Of a stretch of 64,000 bases of DNA, positions 31,352 through 39,999 are shown piece by piece (the stretch's first letter is position 1; each line of letters starts with the position of its first letter). The translations under genes and the position numbers were made by a program. Below the pieces are notes generated by a model that worked only from the letters and a program-made list of their open reading frames with translations, did not search any database and had not been told where the DNA came from. The stretch is from Paracoccus sediminilitoris (GTDB taxonomy: Bacteria > Pseudomonadota > Alphaproteobacteria > Rhodobacterales > Rhodobacteraceae): contig NZ_QJPK01000002.1 in assembly GCF_003259195.1 (NCBI RefSeq), positions 124,001 to 188,000 of the forward strand. Reading direction: 5' to 3'.

Positions 31352-32434
31352 GTGAAATTACTGGGTTTTTCGGGCATGTTTCATCTGATTGTGAACGTCT
31401 GTCTGGCTGCGGCCCCTTTGGATTGCGCGCCCGTGCTGCTGCCTGCAGGGGATGCCGCGACGCGGCAAGAGTGCATGTCGCGGATGCAGCGAATCGCGGA
31501 TGACTGGCTGGATGGCCATCCGCAGCTGCAGGGCGACCGCCCAGACTGTGTCGATAATGCCGATCTGCCCGCCGCGCCCCTGACCGAATTGCGTCCCGGC
31601 ATCCACGCGTTCCTGGGCGACCCCGTGCAGATGGAAGAATCCCCCGATGGCCGCATCGCCAATCTTGGCGTGATCGAGGGTGATGACAGCGTCGCCGTCA
31701 TCGATGCGGGCGTGTCACGGGCGCAGGGGCAGGCGATGTATGTCGCAATCCGGCGGATGACGGACAAGCCGATCAGCCATCTGGTCTTGACCCATATGCA
31801 TCCCGATCACGTCTTGGGCGCCGAGGTCATGGCCGAGGCGGGCGCCACCATCGTGGCCCATCACGCCATGTCGAACGGGCTGCAATACCGCGCCGGTACC
31901 TATCTGGAAAACCTGCAGCGTCTGTTTCCGCCGTCAGAATGGATCGGCACCGGGGTCGCGCTGCCCCGGATGGGGGTCACGGATCGCGACAGCATCGATT
32001 TGGGCGGGCGTCCCATCCGGCTGCAGGCATGGCCTTCGGCGCATACCGACAACGACCTGACGGCGCTGGATGTCGTGACGGGGACCTTCTTCACGGGCGA
32101 CCTTGTTTTTCGCGGCCTGACGCCGGTGGTTGACGGATCGCTTTCGGGATGGCTCTCATGGTTGCAGGGGGACCCTGCGGACGGGGCGCGGCTGATCGTG
32201 CCGGGGCATGGCGAACCCACCGCGGACTGGGCGCTGGCGCATCAGCCCCAGGAGGATTTTTTGAAAGCGCTTGCAGAGGCTGCGCGAAGCCGCATCGCCC
32301 AAGGTGTTCCCATGTCCAAGGCCGTTCCGATGATCACGAACGATTTGAAATCCTTCGCGACATCGTGGAATTCCTTCGAGATGACCGTGGCACGCGATGC
32401 TACTGCCGCCTACAAGGAATTGGAGTGGGAATGA
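31352..32434 (+). CDS. Quinoprotein relay system zinc metallohydrolase
   Basis: A metallo-beta-lactamase-fold protein (360 residues from the GTG at 31352). The ATG at 31376 (MFHLIVNVCLAAA) is an equally good start and resembles relatives. A short hydrophobic N-terminus is followed by a cysteine-bearing spacer. The zinc site THMHPDHVLG (H148, H150, D152, H153) and later PSAHTDND and GDLVF follow. This family accompanies PQQ dehydrogenases and SoxYZ-like carriers; its reaction is not known. It is divergent from pqqA and shares a 120-base control region with it. Confidence 0.82.
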   Translation: MKLLGFSGMFHLIVNVCLAAAPLDCAPVLLPAGDAATRQECMSRMQRIADDWLDGHPQLQGDRPDCVDNADLPAAPLTELRPGIHAFLGDPVQMEESPDGRIANLGVIEGDDSVAVIDAGVSRAQGQAMYVAIRRMTDKPISHLVLTHMHPDHVLGAEVMAEAGATIVAHHAMSNGLQYRAGTYLENLQRLFPPSEWIGTGVALPRMGVTDRDSIDLGGRPIRLQAWPSAHTDNDLTALDVVTGTFFTGDLVFRGLTPVVDGSLSGWLSWLQGDPADGARLIVPGHGEPTADWALAHQPQEDFLKALAEAARSRIAQGVPMSKAVPMITNDLKSFATSWNSFEMTVARDATAAYKELEWE

Positions 32435-32441
32435 TAAGCGT

Positions 32442-32470
32442 TTGACAGTATCGGTGAATCTGTCGAATGT
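32442..32470 (+). promoter_or_regulatory. Candidate promoter of the agl operon
   Basis: A perfect TTGACA at 32442-32447 is followed after 17 bases by GAATGT, a poor -10, about 50 bases before the aglE start. A regulator that helps at this weak -10 would make sense. Confidence 0.4.
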
Positions 32471-32518
32471 TCACGGCAAAGGGCCGCCGCAAGGCCCGCA
32501 GCGTTCAGGGAGGACGAC

Positions 32519-33874
32519 TTGAAGACAACATTGCTGACGACCGCCGCCATCATCGCATTGGGTGCTGGCTTTGCGCAGGCTGAGCTGGTGATCGAACCGG
32601 GCAGCGACGACCGCATCAACTGGGCCAGCCTGGACGAATTCAAGGCCGCCCATCCCGACTTGGAAGGCGAAAGCTTCAACATCCTGGGGCCGTGGCTTGG
32701 CGGCGACCAGGAACTGTTCCAGTCGGTCATCGCCTATTTCAACGAGGCGACCGGGGCGCAGGCGAATTATTCCGGTTCCGACAGCTTCGAACAGCAGATC
32801 GTCATCGACAGCGAGGCCGGATCGCCCCCCGACATGGCGGTCTTCCCGCAGCCGGGGCTGGCCGCCGACCTGGCCAAGCGCGGCTTTCTGCGCCCCTTGG
32901 GTGACGAAACCGCGCAGTGGCTGAAGGACAATTACGCTGCCGGCGAAAGCTGGTCGGCGCTGGGCACCTATGCCGATCAGGACGGCACCGAGCAGCTGTT
33001 CGCCTTTCCCTACAAGGCCGACGTCAAGTCGCTGGTCTGGTACGTCCCCGAGAACTTCGAGGATGCCGGCTATGAGGTGCCCGAAACCTACGAGGATCTG
33101 AAGACCCTGACCCAGCAGATCGCCGAGGAGGGCGAGACGCCCTGGTGCATCGGCCTCGGCTCGGGCGGCGCGACCGGCTGGCCCGCCACCGACTGGGTCG
33201 AGGACCTGATGCTGCGCACCGCGACCCCCGAGGATTACGACGCCTGGACCACCAACCAGATGCCGTTCAACGATCCCAAGGTCGTCGCCGCCATCGAGGA
33301 ATTCGGCTGGTTCGCAAAGAACCCCGACTACGTCGCCGGTGGCGTCGGTGCCGTCAGCTCGACCGATTTCCGCGAGAGCCCGGCCGGATTGTTCGACAGC
33401 CCGCCCGCCTGCTACATGCATCGCCAGGCCAGCTTCATCACGACCTTCTTCCCCGAAGGGACCATCGTGGGCGAGGATGCCGATTTCTTCTACATGCCCG
33501 CGCCCGCTTCGGGCGATCTGGGCCAGCCCGTTCTGGGTGGCGGCACCATGTTTGCCGTCCTGTCCGACAACCCCGCCGCCATGGCCTTTGTCGACTTCCT
33601 GAAGACCCCCGCTGCCCACGAGATCTGGATGGCGCAGCAGGGCTTCGTGACGCCCTTCACCGGTGCCAATGTCGAAGCCTATGACGACCCGACCGTCCGC
33701 CGCATGGGAGAGATCCTGCTGGACGCCACCGTCTTCCGCTTTGACGGGTCGGACCTGATGCCGGGCGCAATCGGCGCGGGCGCCTTCTGGACCGGCATGA
33801 TCGATTTCGTGGGCGGCGCATCCGCCCAGCAAGTCGCGGACCGCATCCAGGACACCTGGGCGTCGCTGAACTGA
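32519..33874 (+). CDS. aglE: Alpha-glucoside ABC transporter, substrate-binding protein
   Basis: A 451-residue periplasmic protein with a signal peptide (about residues 1-21, cleavage after AQA) and the extracellular solute-binding family 1 fold. It binds maltose, trehalose, sucrose or related alpha-glucosides and delivers them to AglFG. Aromatic residues and acidic patches typical of sugar binders are plentiful. The start is TTG at 32519, with GGGAGG 6 bases before it. It heads aglEFGAK. Confidence 0.88.
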   Translation: MKTTLLTTAAIIALGAGFAQAELVIEPGSDDRINWASLDEFKAAHPDLEGESFNILGPWLGGDQELFQSVIAYFNEATGAQANYSGSDSFEQQIVIDSEAGSPPDMAVFPQPGLAADLAKRGFLRPLGDETAQWLKDNYAAGESWSALGTYADQDGTEQLFAFPYKADVKSLVWYVPENFEDAGYEVPETYEDLKTLTQQIAEEGETPWCIGLGSGGATGWPATDWVEDLMLRTATPEDYDAWTTNQMPFNDPKVVAAIEEFGWFAKNPDYVAGGVGAVSSTDFRESPAGLFDSPPACYMHRQASFITTFFPEGTIVGEDADFFYMPAPASGDLGQPVLGGGTMFAVLSDNPAAMAFVDFLKTPAAHEIWMAQQGFVTPFTGANVEAYDDPTVRRMGEILLDATVFRFDGSDLMPGAIGAGAFWTGMIDFVGGASAQQVADRIQDTWASLN

Positions 33875-33943
33875 TCGCGGCAGGAACCGACCGGCGCGGC
33901 AGCATGACATGCCGCGCCTTTTGCGACCAATGGGGGTTAGGAC

Positions 33944-34939
33944 ATGGAACTGCTGTGGTTGGCCGTCAGCACGATCGCCATCGGGGTGTTCGGATGCGTG
34001 GCATGGTTCTGGGGGTCGAACTGGCTGCTGGACCGGATCTATCCCGCCAAGGGTGAAAAGGCGGGCGACAACATCCGCCGCGCCGGCCAGATCAGGCCAT
34101 GGCTGTTCCTGGGGCCCGCCATCCTGTTTCTGGGGATGTACCTGGTCTATCCCGTCTTCGACAGCCTGTGGCGGTCCCTGTTCAATTCAGACGGGTCGCA
34201 ATTCGTCGGCGTCGACAACTATGTCTGGCTGATGGGCGATGGCAAGTTCCGCGAATCGATGCTGAACAACATGCTGTGGCTGCTGGTCGTGCCGGCGCTG
34301 GCCACGCTGTTCGGCCTGCTGGCGGCGCAGCTGACCGACCGGCTGAAATGGGGCAATATCGGCAAGTCGCTGATCTTCATGCCCATGGCCATCAGCTTTG
34401 TCGGCGCGGGCGTGATCTGGAAATTCATTTATGAATATCGGGCATCCGGCGAAACCCAGATCGGCCTTCTGAACTGGATCGTGACCCGGTTCGGGGGCGA
34501 ACCTCAGATCTGGCTGACGCTGCCTGGCTGGAACAATTTCTTCCTGATGATCGTGCTGGTCTGGATTCAGACCGGTTTCGCCATGGTGATCCTGTCGGCC
34601 GCGCTGCGCGGCATCCCCGAGGAAACCATCGAGGCCGCCGTGCTGGACGGCGCATCGCCCCTGCAGGTCTTCTTCAAGATCAAGGTGCCCCAGATCATGG
34701 GCACCATCGCCGTCGTCTGGACCACCATCACCATCGTCGTGCTGAAGGTCTTCGACATCGTCTTCGTGATGACCAACGGCCAATGGGGCACGCAGGTGCT
34801 GGCCAACCTGATGTATGACTGGATGTTCCGCGGCACGCCCGATTACGGACGCGGATCGGCCATTGCCATCGTGCTGATGATCCTGGTCACGCCGATCATG
34901 GTCTGGAACATCTACAACGCCCGCAAGGAGGTTCGCTGA
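33944..34939 (+). CDS. aglF: Alpha-glucoside ABC transporter, permease AglF
   Basis: A 331-residue MalF-like inner-membrane permease with about seven membrane segments. The cytoplasmic EAA loop reads EAAVLDGASPLQVF and contacts the ATPase. An N-terminal helix (residues 1-30) precedes the core, as in the Sinorhizobium AglF. The stop overlaps the aglG start (TGATG). Confidence 0.9.
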   Translation: MELLWLAVSTIAIGVFGCVAWFWGSNWLLDRIYPAKGEKAGDNIRRAGQIRPWLFLGPAILFLGMYLVYPVFDSLWRSLFNSDGSQFVGVDNYVWLMGDGKFRESMLNNMLWLLVVPALATLFGLLAAQLTDRLKWGNIGKSLIFMPMAISFVGAGVIWKFIYEYRASGETQIGLLNWIVTRFGGEPQIWLTLPGWNNFFLMIVLVWIQTGFAMVILSAALRGIPEETIEAAVLDGASPLQVFFKIKVPQIMGTIAVVWTTITIVVLKVFDIVFVMTNGQWGTQVLANLMYDWMFRGTPDYGRGSAIAIVLMILVTPIMVWNIYNARKEVR

Positions 34940-36072
34940 TGGAAGGCATGGCCGGACAGAAATCCTCGCTGGCTTGGGCGGTCAATCTTGCCGCCTTCCT
35001 GCTGGTGCTGTTGTGGACGATCCCGACGCTGGGGTTGTTCGTGTCATCGTTCCGCGACCGCGACCAGATTTCGACCTCGGGATGGTGGCAGTCGTTTTCC
35101 GGGTCGGTACAGACCGGCTTTGTGCGGTCGGGCACGACCGATGACCAGGTCCAGCGCGACGGGCTCTATGTCATCGAGGGCAGCGCGCTGGAAGGCACGC
35201 AGAAATTGGTGTCCTGGGGCACCAGTGCCCGCGCCCCCGATGCCAACGCGCCCGGCGACACCGTCGAGATCGAGCCGGGCGTCAACCTGACCGTGGCCGA
35301 GGATGGCCGCTATCAGATGACCTCGGCCCAGCCCTTCGACATGCGGCGCGGCGAGCGGATATTTACCACCACGGAATCGCCCCCCAGCTTCACCACCGAC
35401 AACTATGCCAGGGTGATGACGGCGGGAGGTTTGGGTCGGGCCTTCATGAACACGATGACGGTGACGATCCCGGCGACGGTGATCCCGATCCTGATCGCGG
35501 CCTTCGCCGCCTATGCGCTGGCGTGGATGCGGTTTCCGGGACGCGCGATCCTGACGGCCTGCGTGGTCGGCCTGTTGGTCGTGCCGCTGCAGGTGGCGCT
35601 GATCCCGCTGCTGCGGATGCATAACGACCTGGGCATCGGCAAGGGCTATCTGGGGATCTGGCTGGCGCATACCGGCTTCGGCCTGCCCTTGGCGGTCTAT
35701 CTGCTGCGAAACTACATGGTCGGCCTGCCGCGCGAGGTGATCGAGAGCGCGCGCGTCGATGGCGCGACCGAGTTCCAGATCTTCCGCCGCATCATCCTGC
35801 CCCTGTCCTTCCCGGCGCTGGCCAGTTTCGCGATCTTCCAGTTCCTGTGGGTCTGGAACGACCTGCTGGTCGCGACGGTCTTTCTGGGCAATACCCGCGA
35901 ACAGCTGGTGATGACCGGCCTGCTGCGAGAGCTGATGGGATCGCGCGGAGGTGAATGGGAGATCTTGGCGACCTCGGCGTTCATCTCTATCGCGGTGCCC
36001 TTGGCGGTTTTCTTCGCGATGCAGAAATACCTGGTCCGCGGATTGCTGGCCGGGTCAGTGAAAGGTGGATGA
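34939..36072 (+). CDS. aglG: Alpha-glucoside ABC transporter, permease AglG
   Basis: A 377-residue MalG-like permease. The first membrane helix (about residues 13-37) is followed by a roughly 100-residue periplasmic insertion rich in Gly, Thr and Asp before the remaining five helices. That long insertion is normal for AglG but absent from MalG. The EAA loop is ESARVDGATEFQIF. It forms the channel with AglF. Confidence 0.9.
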   Translation: MEGMAGQKSSLAWAVNLAAFLLVLLWTIPTLGLFVSSFRDRDQISTSGWWQSFSGSVQTGFVRSGTTDDQVQRDGLYVIEGSALEGTQKLVSWGTSARAPDANAPGDTVEIEPGVNLTVAEDGRYQMTSAQPFDMRRGERIFTTTESPPSFTTDNYARVMTAGGLGRAFMNTMTVTIPATVIPILIAAFAAYALAWMRFPGRAILTACVVGLLVVPLQVALIPLLRMHNDLGIGKGYLGIWLAHTGFGLPLAVYLLRNYMVGLPREVIESARVDGATEFQIFRRIILPLSFPALASFAIFQFLWVWNDLLVATVFLGNTREQLVMTGLLRELMGSRGGEWEILATSAFISIAVPLAVFFAMQKYLVRGLLAGSVKGG

Positions 36073-36073
36073 C

Positions 36074-37609
36074 TTGACGGAAATGAAGACGGATTGGTGG
36101 AAGGGCGGCGTGATCTATCAGATCTATCCGCGCAGTTTTCAGGACACGACCGGGGACGGCATCGGCGATCTGACCGGGATCGCGCAGCGCCTGCCCTATG
36201 TCGCCTCGCTTGGCGTGGATGCAGTCTGGATCTCGCCCTTCTTCACCTCTCCGATGCGTGATTTCGGCTATGATGTCAGCGATTACCGTGGCATCGACCC
36301 GATCTTCGGCAAGATGGACGATTTCGACTGGCTGGTCGAACGGGCGCATGAACTGGGCCTGAAGGTGATGATCGACCTGGTGATGTCGCATACCTCGGAC
36401 CAGCATCCCTGGTTCAAGGAAAGCCGCGCCAGCCGCAACAACCCCAAGGCGGACTGGTATGTCTGGTCGGACCCCAGGCCCGACGGAACGCCGCCCAACA
36501 ACTGGCTGTCGATCTTTGGCGGCAGTGCCTGGCAATGGCATGCGCGTCGCGAACAGTATTACCTGCACAACTTCCTGAACTCGCAGCCCGACCTGAACTT
36601 CCACAACATGGAGGTGCAGGACGCATTGCTGGACATGGTGCGGTTCTGGCTGGAAAAGGGCGTGGACGGCTTCCGGCTGGACACGATCAACTTCTATTTC
36701 CATGACGAACAGCTGCGCGACAACCCGCCTTTGGCGCCGGAACTGCGCAAGGCCGACACTGCCCCGGCCGTGAACCCCTATAACCACCAGAGCCACCGTT
36801 ACAGCAAGTCCCAGCCCGAAAACCCGGTCTTCCTGGAGCGGTTGAACCAGGTGATCGTCCCCTATGGCGCGTCGGTCGTGGGCGAAATCGGCGACAGCGA
36901 GCGTGGGCTGGAACTGCTGGAGGAATATACCGGCGTGCCGGGTCGCGTGCAGATGTCCTATGTCTTCGACTTCCTGTCGGGCGACAACCTGCCGGCCAGC
37001 CGCATCGTCGAGGTCTTTGAAGGCCTGCTGGCGACCGCGCCCAATGCCTGGCCGTGCTGGGCCATGTCGAACCATGACGTGGTGCGCCATATCAGCCGCT
37101 GGAACCTGACCGATCAGGCGGCCAAGGCCTATGCCACGGTGCTGATGTGCCTGCGCGGGTCGGTCTGCCTCTATCAGGGCGAGGAACTGGGCCTGCCCGA
37201 AGCCGAGCTGAAGTTCGAGGAATTGCGCGACCCCTATGGCATCGAGTTCTGGCCCGAGTTCAAGGGCCGCGACGGCTGTCGCACGCCGATGGTCTGGGAC
37301 ATGGGGGTAAATGGCGGCTTTTCGACCAGCCAGCCTTGGCTGCCGGTGCCGCATCCGCATCTGCAGCGGACCGTGGTCGGCCAGGAAGCCGACGCCCAGT
37401 CCATGTTGCACCATTACCGTTGGGCGATCGGGCTGCGCAACAAGCACAGCGCCCTGCGCGCCGGCACCATGACCGATATCAAGGCCGAGGGACCCGTCCT
37501 GTCCTTCCGCCGCGCCGACGACCTGCAGACCCTGCTGATCCGCGCCAACCTCTCGGAAGACGAGGTGGCCGGACTGATGCCGTGGCAGGTTCAGATCATC
37601 GAAGGATAA
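36074..37609 (+). CDS. aglA: Alpha-glucosidase, glycoside hydrolase family 13
   Basis: A cytoplasmic enzyme of about 511 residues that hydrolyses the imported alpha-glucosides. The barrel begins WWKGGVIYQIYPRSF. The nucleophile aspartate is in DGFRLDTINF (about residue 203), the acid glutamate in VVGEIGD (about 271), and the third carboxylate in MSNHDVV (about 335). The start could be GTG 36065, TTG 36074 or ATG 36083. TTG 36074 has AGGTGG well placed, so I use it; it lies just after the aglG stop at 36072. Confidence 0.92.
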   Translation: MTEMKTDWWKGGVIYQIYPRSFQDTTGDGIGDLTGIAQRLPYVASLGVDAVWISPFFTSPMRDFGYDVSDYRGIDPIFGKMDDFDWLVERAHELGLKVMIDLVMSHTSDQHPWFKESRASRNNPKADWYVWSDPRPDGTPPNNWLSIFGGSAWQWHARREQYYLHNFLNSQPDLNFHNMEVQDALLDMVRFWLEKGVDGFRLDTINFYFHDEQLRDNPPLAPELRKADTAPAVNPYNHQSHRYSKSQPENPVFLERLNQVIVPYGASVVGEIGDSERGLELLEEYTGVPGRVQMSYVFDFLSGDNLPASRIVEVFEGLLATAPNAWPCWAMSNHDVVRHISRWNLTDQAAKAYATVLMCLRGSVCLYQGEELGLPEAELKFEELRDPYGIEFWPEFKGRDGCRTPMVWDMGVNGGFSTSQPWLPVPHPHLQRTVVGQEADAQSMLHHYRWAIGLRNKHSALRAGTMTDIKAEGPVLSFRRADDLQTLLIRANLSEDEVAGLMPWQVQIIEG

Positions 37610-37625
37610 GGGAGAGAGAACCGAA

Positions 37626-38834
37626 ATGGCCGACCTCAAATTGACCAGCCTCGCCAAGTCCTACGGCGATGTCAGCGTGCTGAAGGACATCGATCTGGAT
37701 ATCAAATCCGGCGAGTTCATCGTCTTTGTCGGCCCTTCGGGTTGCGGGAAATCGACCCTGCTGCGGATGATCGCGGGGCTGGAACAGATCACGGCGGGTG
37801 AACTGCAGATCGCGAGGCGGGTGGTCAACGACATCCCCCCCAGCCAGCGCGGCATCGCGATGGTGTTCCAGTCCTATGCGCTCTATCCGCATATGACGGT
37901 CCGCGACAACATGGCCTTTGCCCTGAAGATCGCGGGCCAGTCCAAGGACCAGATCAAGGCCGCCACCGACAGTGCGGGCAAGATGCTGCAGCTGACGCCC
38001 TATCTGGACCGCCTGCCCAAGGCGTTGTCGGGCGGCCAGCGTCAGCGGGTGGCCATCGGACGCGCGATCGTGCGCGACCCGCAGGTCTATCTGTTCGACG
38101 AGCCGCTGTCGAACCTGGACGCCGCCCTGCGCGTCGCCACAAGGATCGAGATTGCGCAGCTGAAGGCATCGATGCCCGACCGCACGATGATCTATGTCAC
38201 CCATGACCAGACCGAGGCGATGACGCTTGCCGACCGCATCGTGGTGCTGGCCGGTGGCGGGATCGCCCAGGTCGGCGCGCCGCTGGAACTGTATGAGCGC
38301 CCGGTCAACGAATTCGTGGCCCAGTTCATCGGCAGCCCGGCGATGAACCTGCTGCCCGGCCGCGTCAAGACCGTCGGTTCCGTCACCACCGTCGCGCTGG
38401 AGGGTGGTCTGGAAGCCCGGGTCGCCATCCCCACGCGCGAGGGCGATCAGGGCATGCAGGTCAATTTGGGCGTCCGCCCCGAGGACATGCGCGAGGCCGA
38501 TGGCGACGCGCTGTTCGAAGGCACCGTCGATCTGACCGAAGCCTTGGGCGAAGTGACGCTGCTCTATTTCGGGACCAATGCCGAAACGGTGCCGATCATC
38601 GCCAAGCTGCCGGGCATCCATCCGGGCCTGAACGGTCGCAAGGTGCGCCTGACCGCCGATCCCGATGCGCTGCACCTGTTCCACAACGGGCAGTCGCTGC
38701 TGTATCGCGATGGTGACCTGCCGCCCTATCAGCCGCGCACGACGCCTTCGGGCAGCATGGGCAGCACGCCTGCGGGTGACGACCGTCAGGCCCCGACCGA
38801 CGGTATCATCAAGCCGGAAGGCCCGGTCCGCTGA
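37626..38834 (+). CDS. aglK: Alpha-glucoside ABC transporter, ATP-binding protein
   Basis: A 402-residue MalK-type ATPase. Walker A is GPSGCGKST (about residue 37), the signature is LSGGQRQRV, Walker B is VYLFDEPLSNLD, and the switch histidine is in VTHDQTEA. The C-terminal OB-fold regulatory region (from about 235) and a flexible hydrophilic tail follow. It powers AglEFG. It is the last gene of the operon, 16 bases after aglA. Confidence 0.93.
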   Translation: MADLKLTSLAKSYGDVSVLKDIDLDIKSGEFIVFVGPSGCGKSTLLRMIAGLEQITAGELQIARRVVNDIPPSQRGIAMVFQSYALYPHMTVRDNMAFALKIAGQSKDQIKAATDSAGKMLQLTPYLDRLPKALSGGQRQRVAIGRAIVRDPQVYLFDEPLSNLDAALRVATRIEIAQLKASMPDRTMIYVTHDQTEAMTLADRIVVLAGGGIAQVGAPLELYERPVNEFVAQFIGSPAMNLLPGRVKTVGSVTTVALEGGLEARVAIPTREGDQGMQVNLGVRPEDMREADGDALFEGTVDLTEALGEVTLLYFGTNAETVPIIAKLPGIHPGLNGRKVRLTADPDALHLFHNGQSLLYRDGDLPPYQPRTTPSGSMGSTPAGDDRQAPTDGIIKPEGPVR

Positions 38835-38844
38835 AGACCCCTCC

Positions 38845-38875
38845 GGGGTGCGACCAAAGTTCTGCATCGCACCCC
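38845..38875 (+). terminator. Hairpin at the end of the agl operon
   Basis: GGGGTGCGA and TCGCACCCC pair perfectly around a 13-base loop, 10 bases after the aglK stop. No T-run follows. Confidence 0.5.
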
Positions 38876-38890
38876 GCAAAATCTGCTATG

Positions 38891-38915
38891 CTTCCCCCAC
38901 CTTGGGAGGGGGAAG
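38891..38915 (+). promoter_or_regulatory. Hairpin covering the ribosome binding site of the GAF/Fis regulator
   Basis: CTTCCCCC (38891-38898) pairs perfectly with GGGGGAAG (38908-38915), which is the only possible ribosome binding site and touches the ATG at 38916. In the folded RNA, translation should be low. Confidence 0.6.
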
Positions 38916-39872
38916 ATGATGCAACGCAACCACGCCGATCTGGTCGCCGAGCAATCGCAATCGCGCAGCGCCACATCGGCTCTGGCCGCATCCTGGCGGC
39001 GGTCGATGATGAAGCACGGGCTGGATCCCGGCGATCACCGCAGGCCCGACCGGCTGTCGGCCACCGAATTGCGGCATCGTCATCAGGCGATGCAGGCGTT
39101 CCTGCATGTCGCGGGTCCGCAGCTGGACCAGCTCTACAATCTGGTTGGGCTGTCGGGCTGCAACGTGCTGCTGACCGACGCGCATGGGGTGGTCTTGGAC
39201 CAGCGCGTGTCGGATGGGGATGCGGCGCAGTTCCGCGAATGGGGTCTGTGGCGCGGCGCCGACTGGTCCGAGGCCGCGCAGGGCACCAACGGCATCGGCA
39301 CCTGTCTGGCCGAGGGGCGGCAGGTCACCATCCACCGCGACGAACATTTCCGCACGCGCAACACCGGCATGTCCTGCATGGACGCCCCCATCTGGGGCCC
39401 CGACGGGCGGCTGCTGGCGGCGCTGGATGTCAGCAGCGCGCGCGCCGACCAGACGGAACGCTATAACCGGCTGATCTCGGCGCAGGTGGCGCAGACCGCG
39501 CGCGGGATCGAGGCGATGTTCTTCCGCTCGAGCTTTCCCGATGCGCGGATCGTGGTGGCCTCGGACGATCACCCCGATGCGGCGGTCCTGCTGGCGGTGG
39601 ACAAGGACGACCTGGCCATCGGCGCGACGCGGGCCGCCCGCCGCATGCTGGGTCTGGAGCGCGAGGGGCGCATCCGCCCGCGTCCCGCCGCCGACCTTCT
39701 GGGACGCCAGGACGACCTGACGGGTTTCGACCGTGCCGAACGCGCCGCGGTCATCCGGGCGCTGGCGCGGGCGCAGGGCAATGTCTCGGCGGCGGCGCGG
39801 GCCTTGGGGATCGGGCGGGCGACCATGTACCGGCGCATGACGCGGCTGGGGATCAGCGAAAACCACGGCTGA
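38916..39872 (+). CDS. GAF and Fis-type helix-turn-helix transcriptional regulator (AcoR-like, no AAA+ domain)
   Basis: A 318-residue regulator. The N-terminal AcoR-like part (about residues 25-100) is followed by a GAF sensor domain (about 70-210, with [16 protein letters not shown]). A C-terminal Fis helix-turn-helix comes last (about 268-312, with [21 protein letters not shown]). The central AAA+ sigma-54 activation domain of AcoR is missing, so it must work through the housekeeping polymerase or as a repressor. It lies 127 bases before the aldehyde dehydrogenase gene, the probable target. Confidence 0.85.
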   Translation: MMQRNHADLVAEQSQSRSATSALAASWRRSMMKHGLDPGDHRRPDRLSATELRHRHQAMQAFLHVAGPQLDQLYNLVGLSGCNVLLTDAHGVVLDQRVSDGDAAQFREWGLWRGADWSEAAQGTNGIGTCLAEGRQVTIHRDEHFRTRNTGMSCMDAPIWGPDGRLLAALDVSSARADQTERYNRLISAQVAQTARGIEAMFFRSSFPDARIVVASDDHPDAAVLLAVDKDDLAIGATRAARRMLGLEREGRIRPRPAADLLGRQDDLTGFDRAERAAVIRALARAQGNVSAAARALGIGRATMYRRMTRLGISENHG

Positions 39873-39873
39873 C

Positions 39874-39977
39874 TGTCCCACCGCTGATACACCTTCTGCG
39901 CCGCGGCGAGGATCACCCGTTGCCGCGAATCGCTGCGCAGCACAGCCTTGGGACAGACCCGGATGGGGAGATCCGGG
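39874..39977 (+). promoter_or_regulatory. Control region of the aldehyde dehydrogenase gene
   Basis: TGTCCCA (39874-39880) and TGGGACA (39949-39955) form an inverted pair 68 bases apart. Just downstream, CCCGGAT (39958-39964) and ATCCGGG (39971-39977) make a perfect 7-base hairpin in the leader. The site AAGGAGG follows. The inverted pair could be the GAF/Fis regulator site. No convincing sigma-54 promoter (TGGCAC-N5-TTGC) is visible. Confidence 0.35.
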
Positions 39978-39999
39978 AAGACACCCCAAGGAGGAACCG

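Noticed and set aside
34939..36072. Insertion or domain gain in the aglG permease.
   Set aside because: The extra periplasmic segment of about 100 residues is a normal property of AglG proteins.
39873..39999. Sigma-54 promoter for the aldehyde dehydrogenase gene.
   Set aside because: No GG and GC doublets with the TGGCAC-N5-TTGC spacing; the neighbouring regulator also lacks an AAA+ domain.
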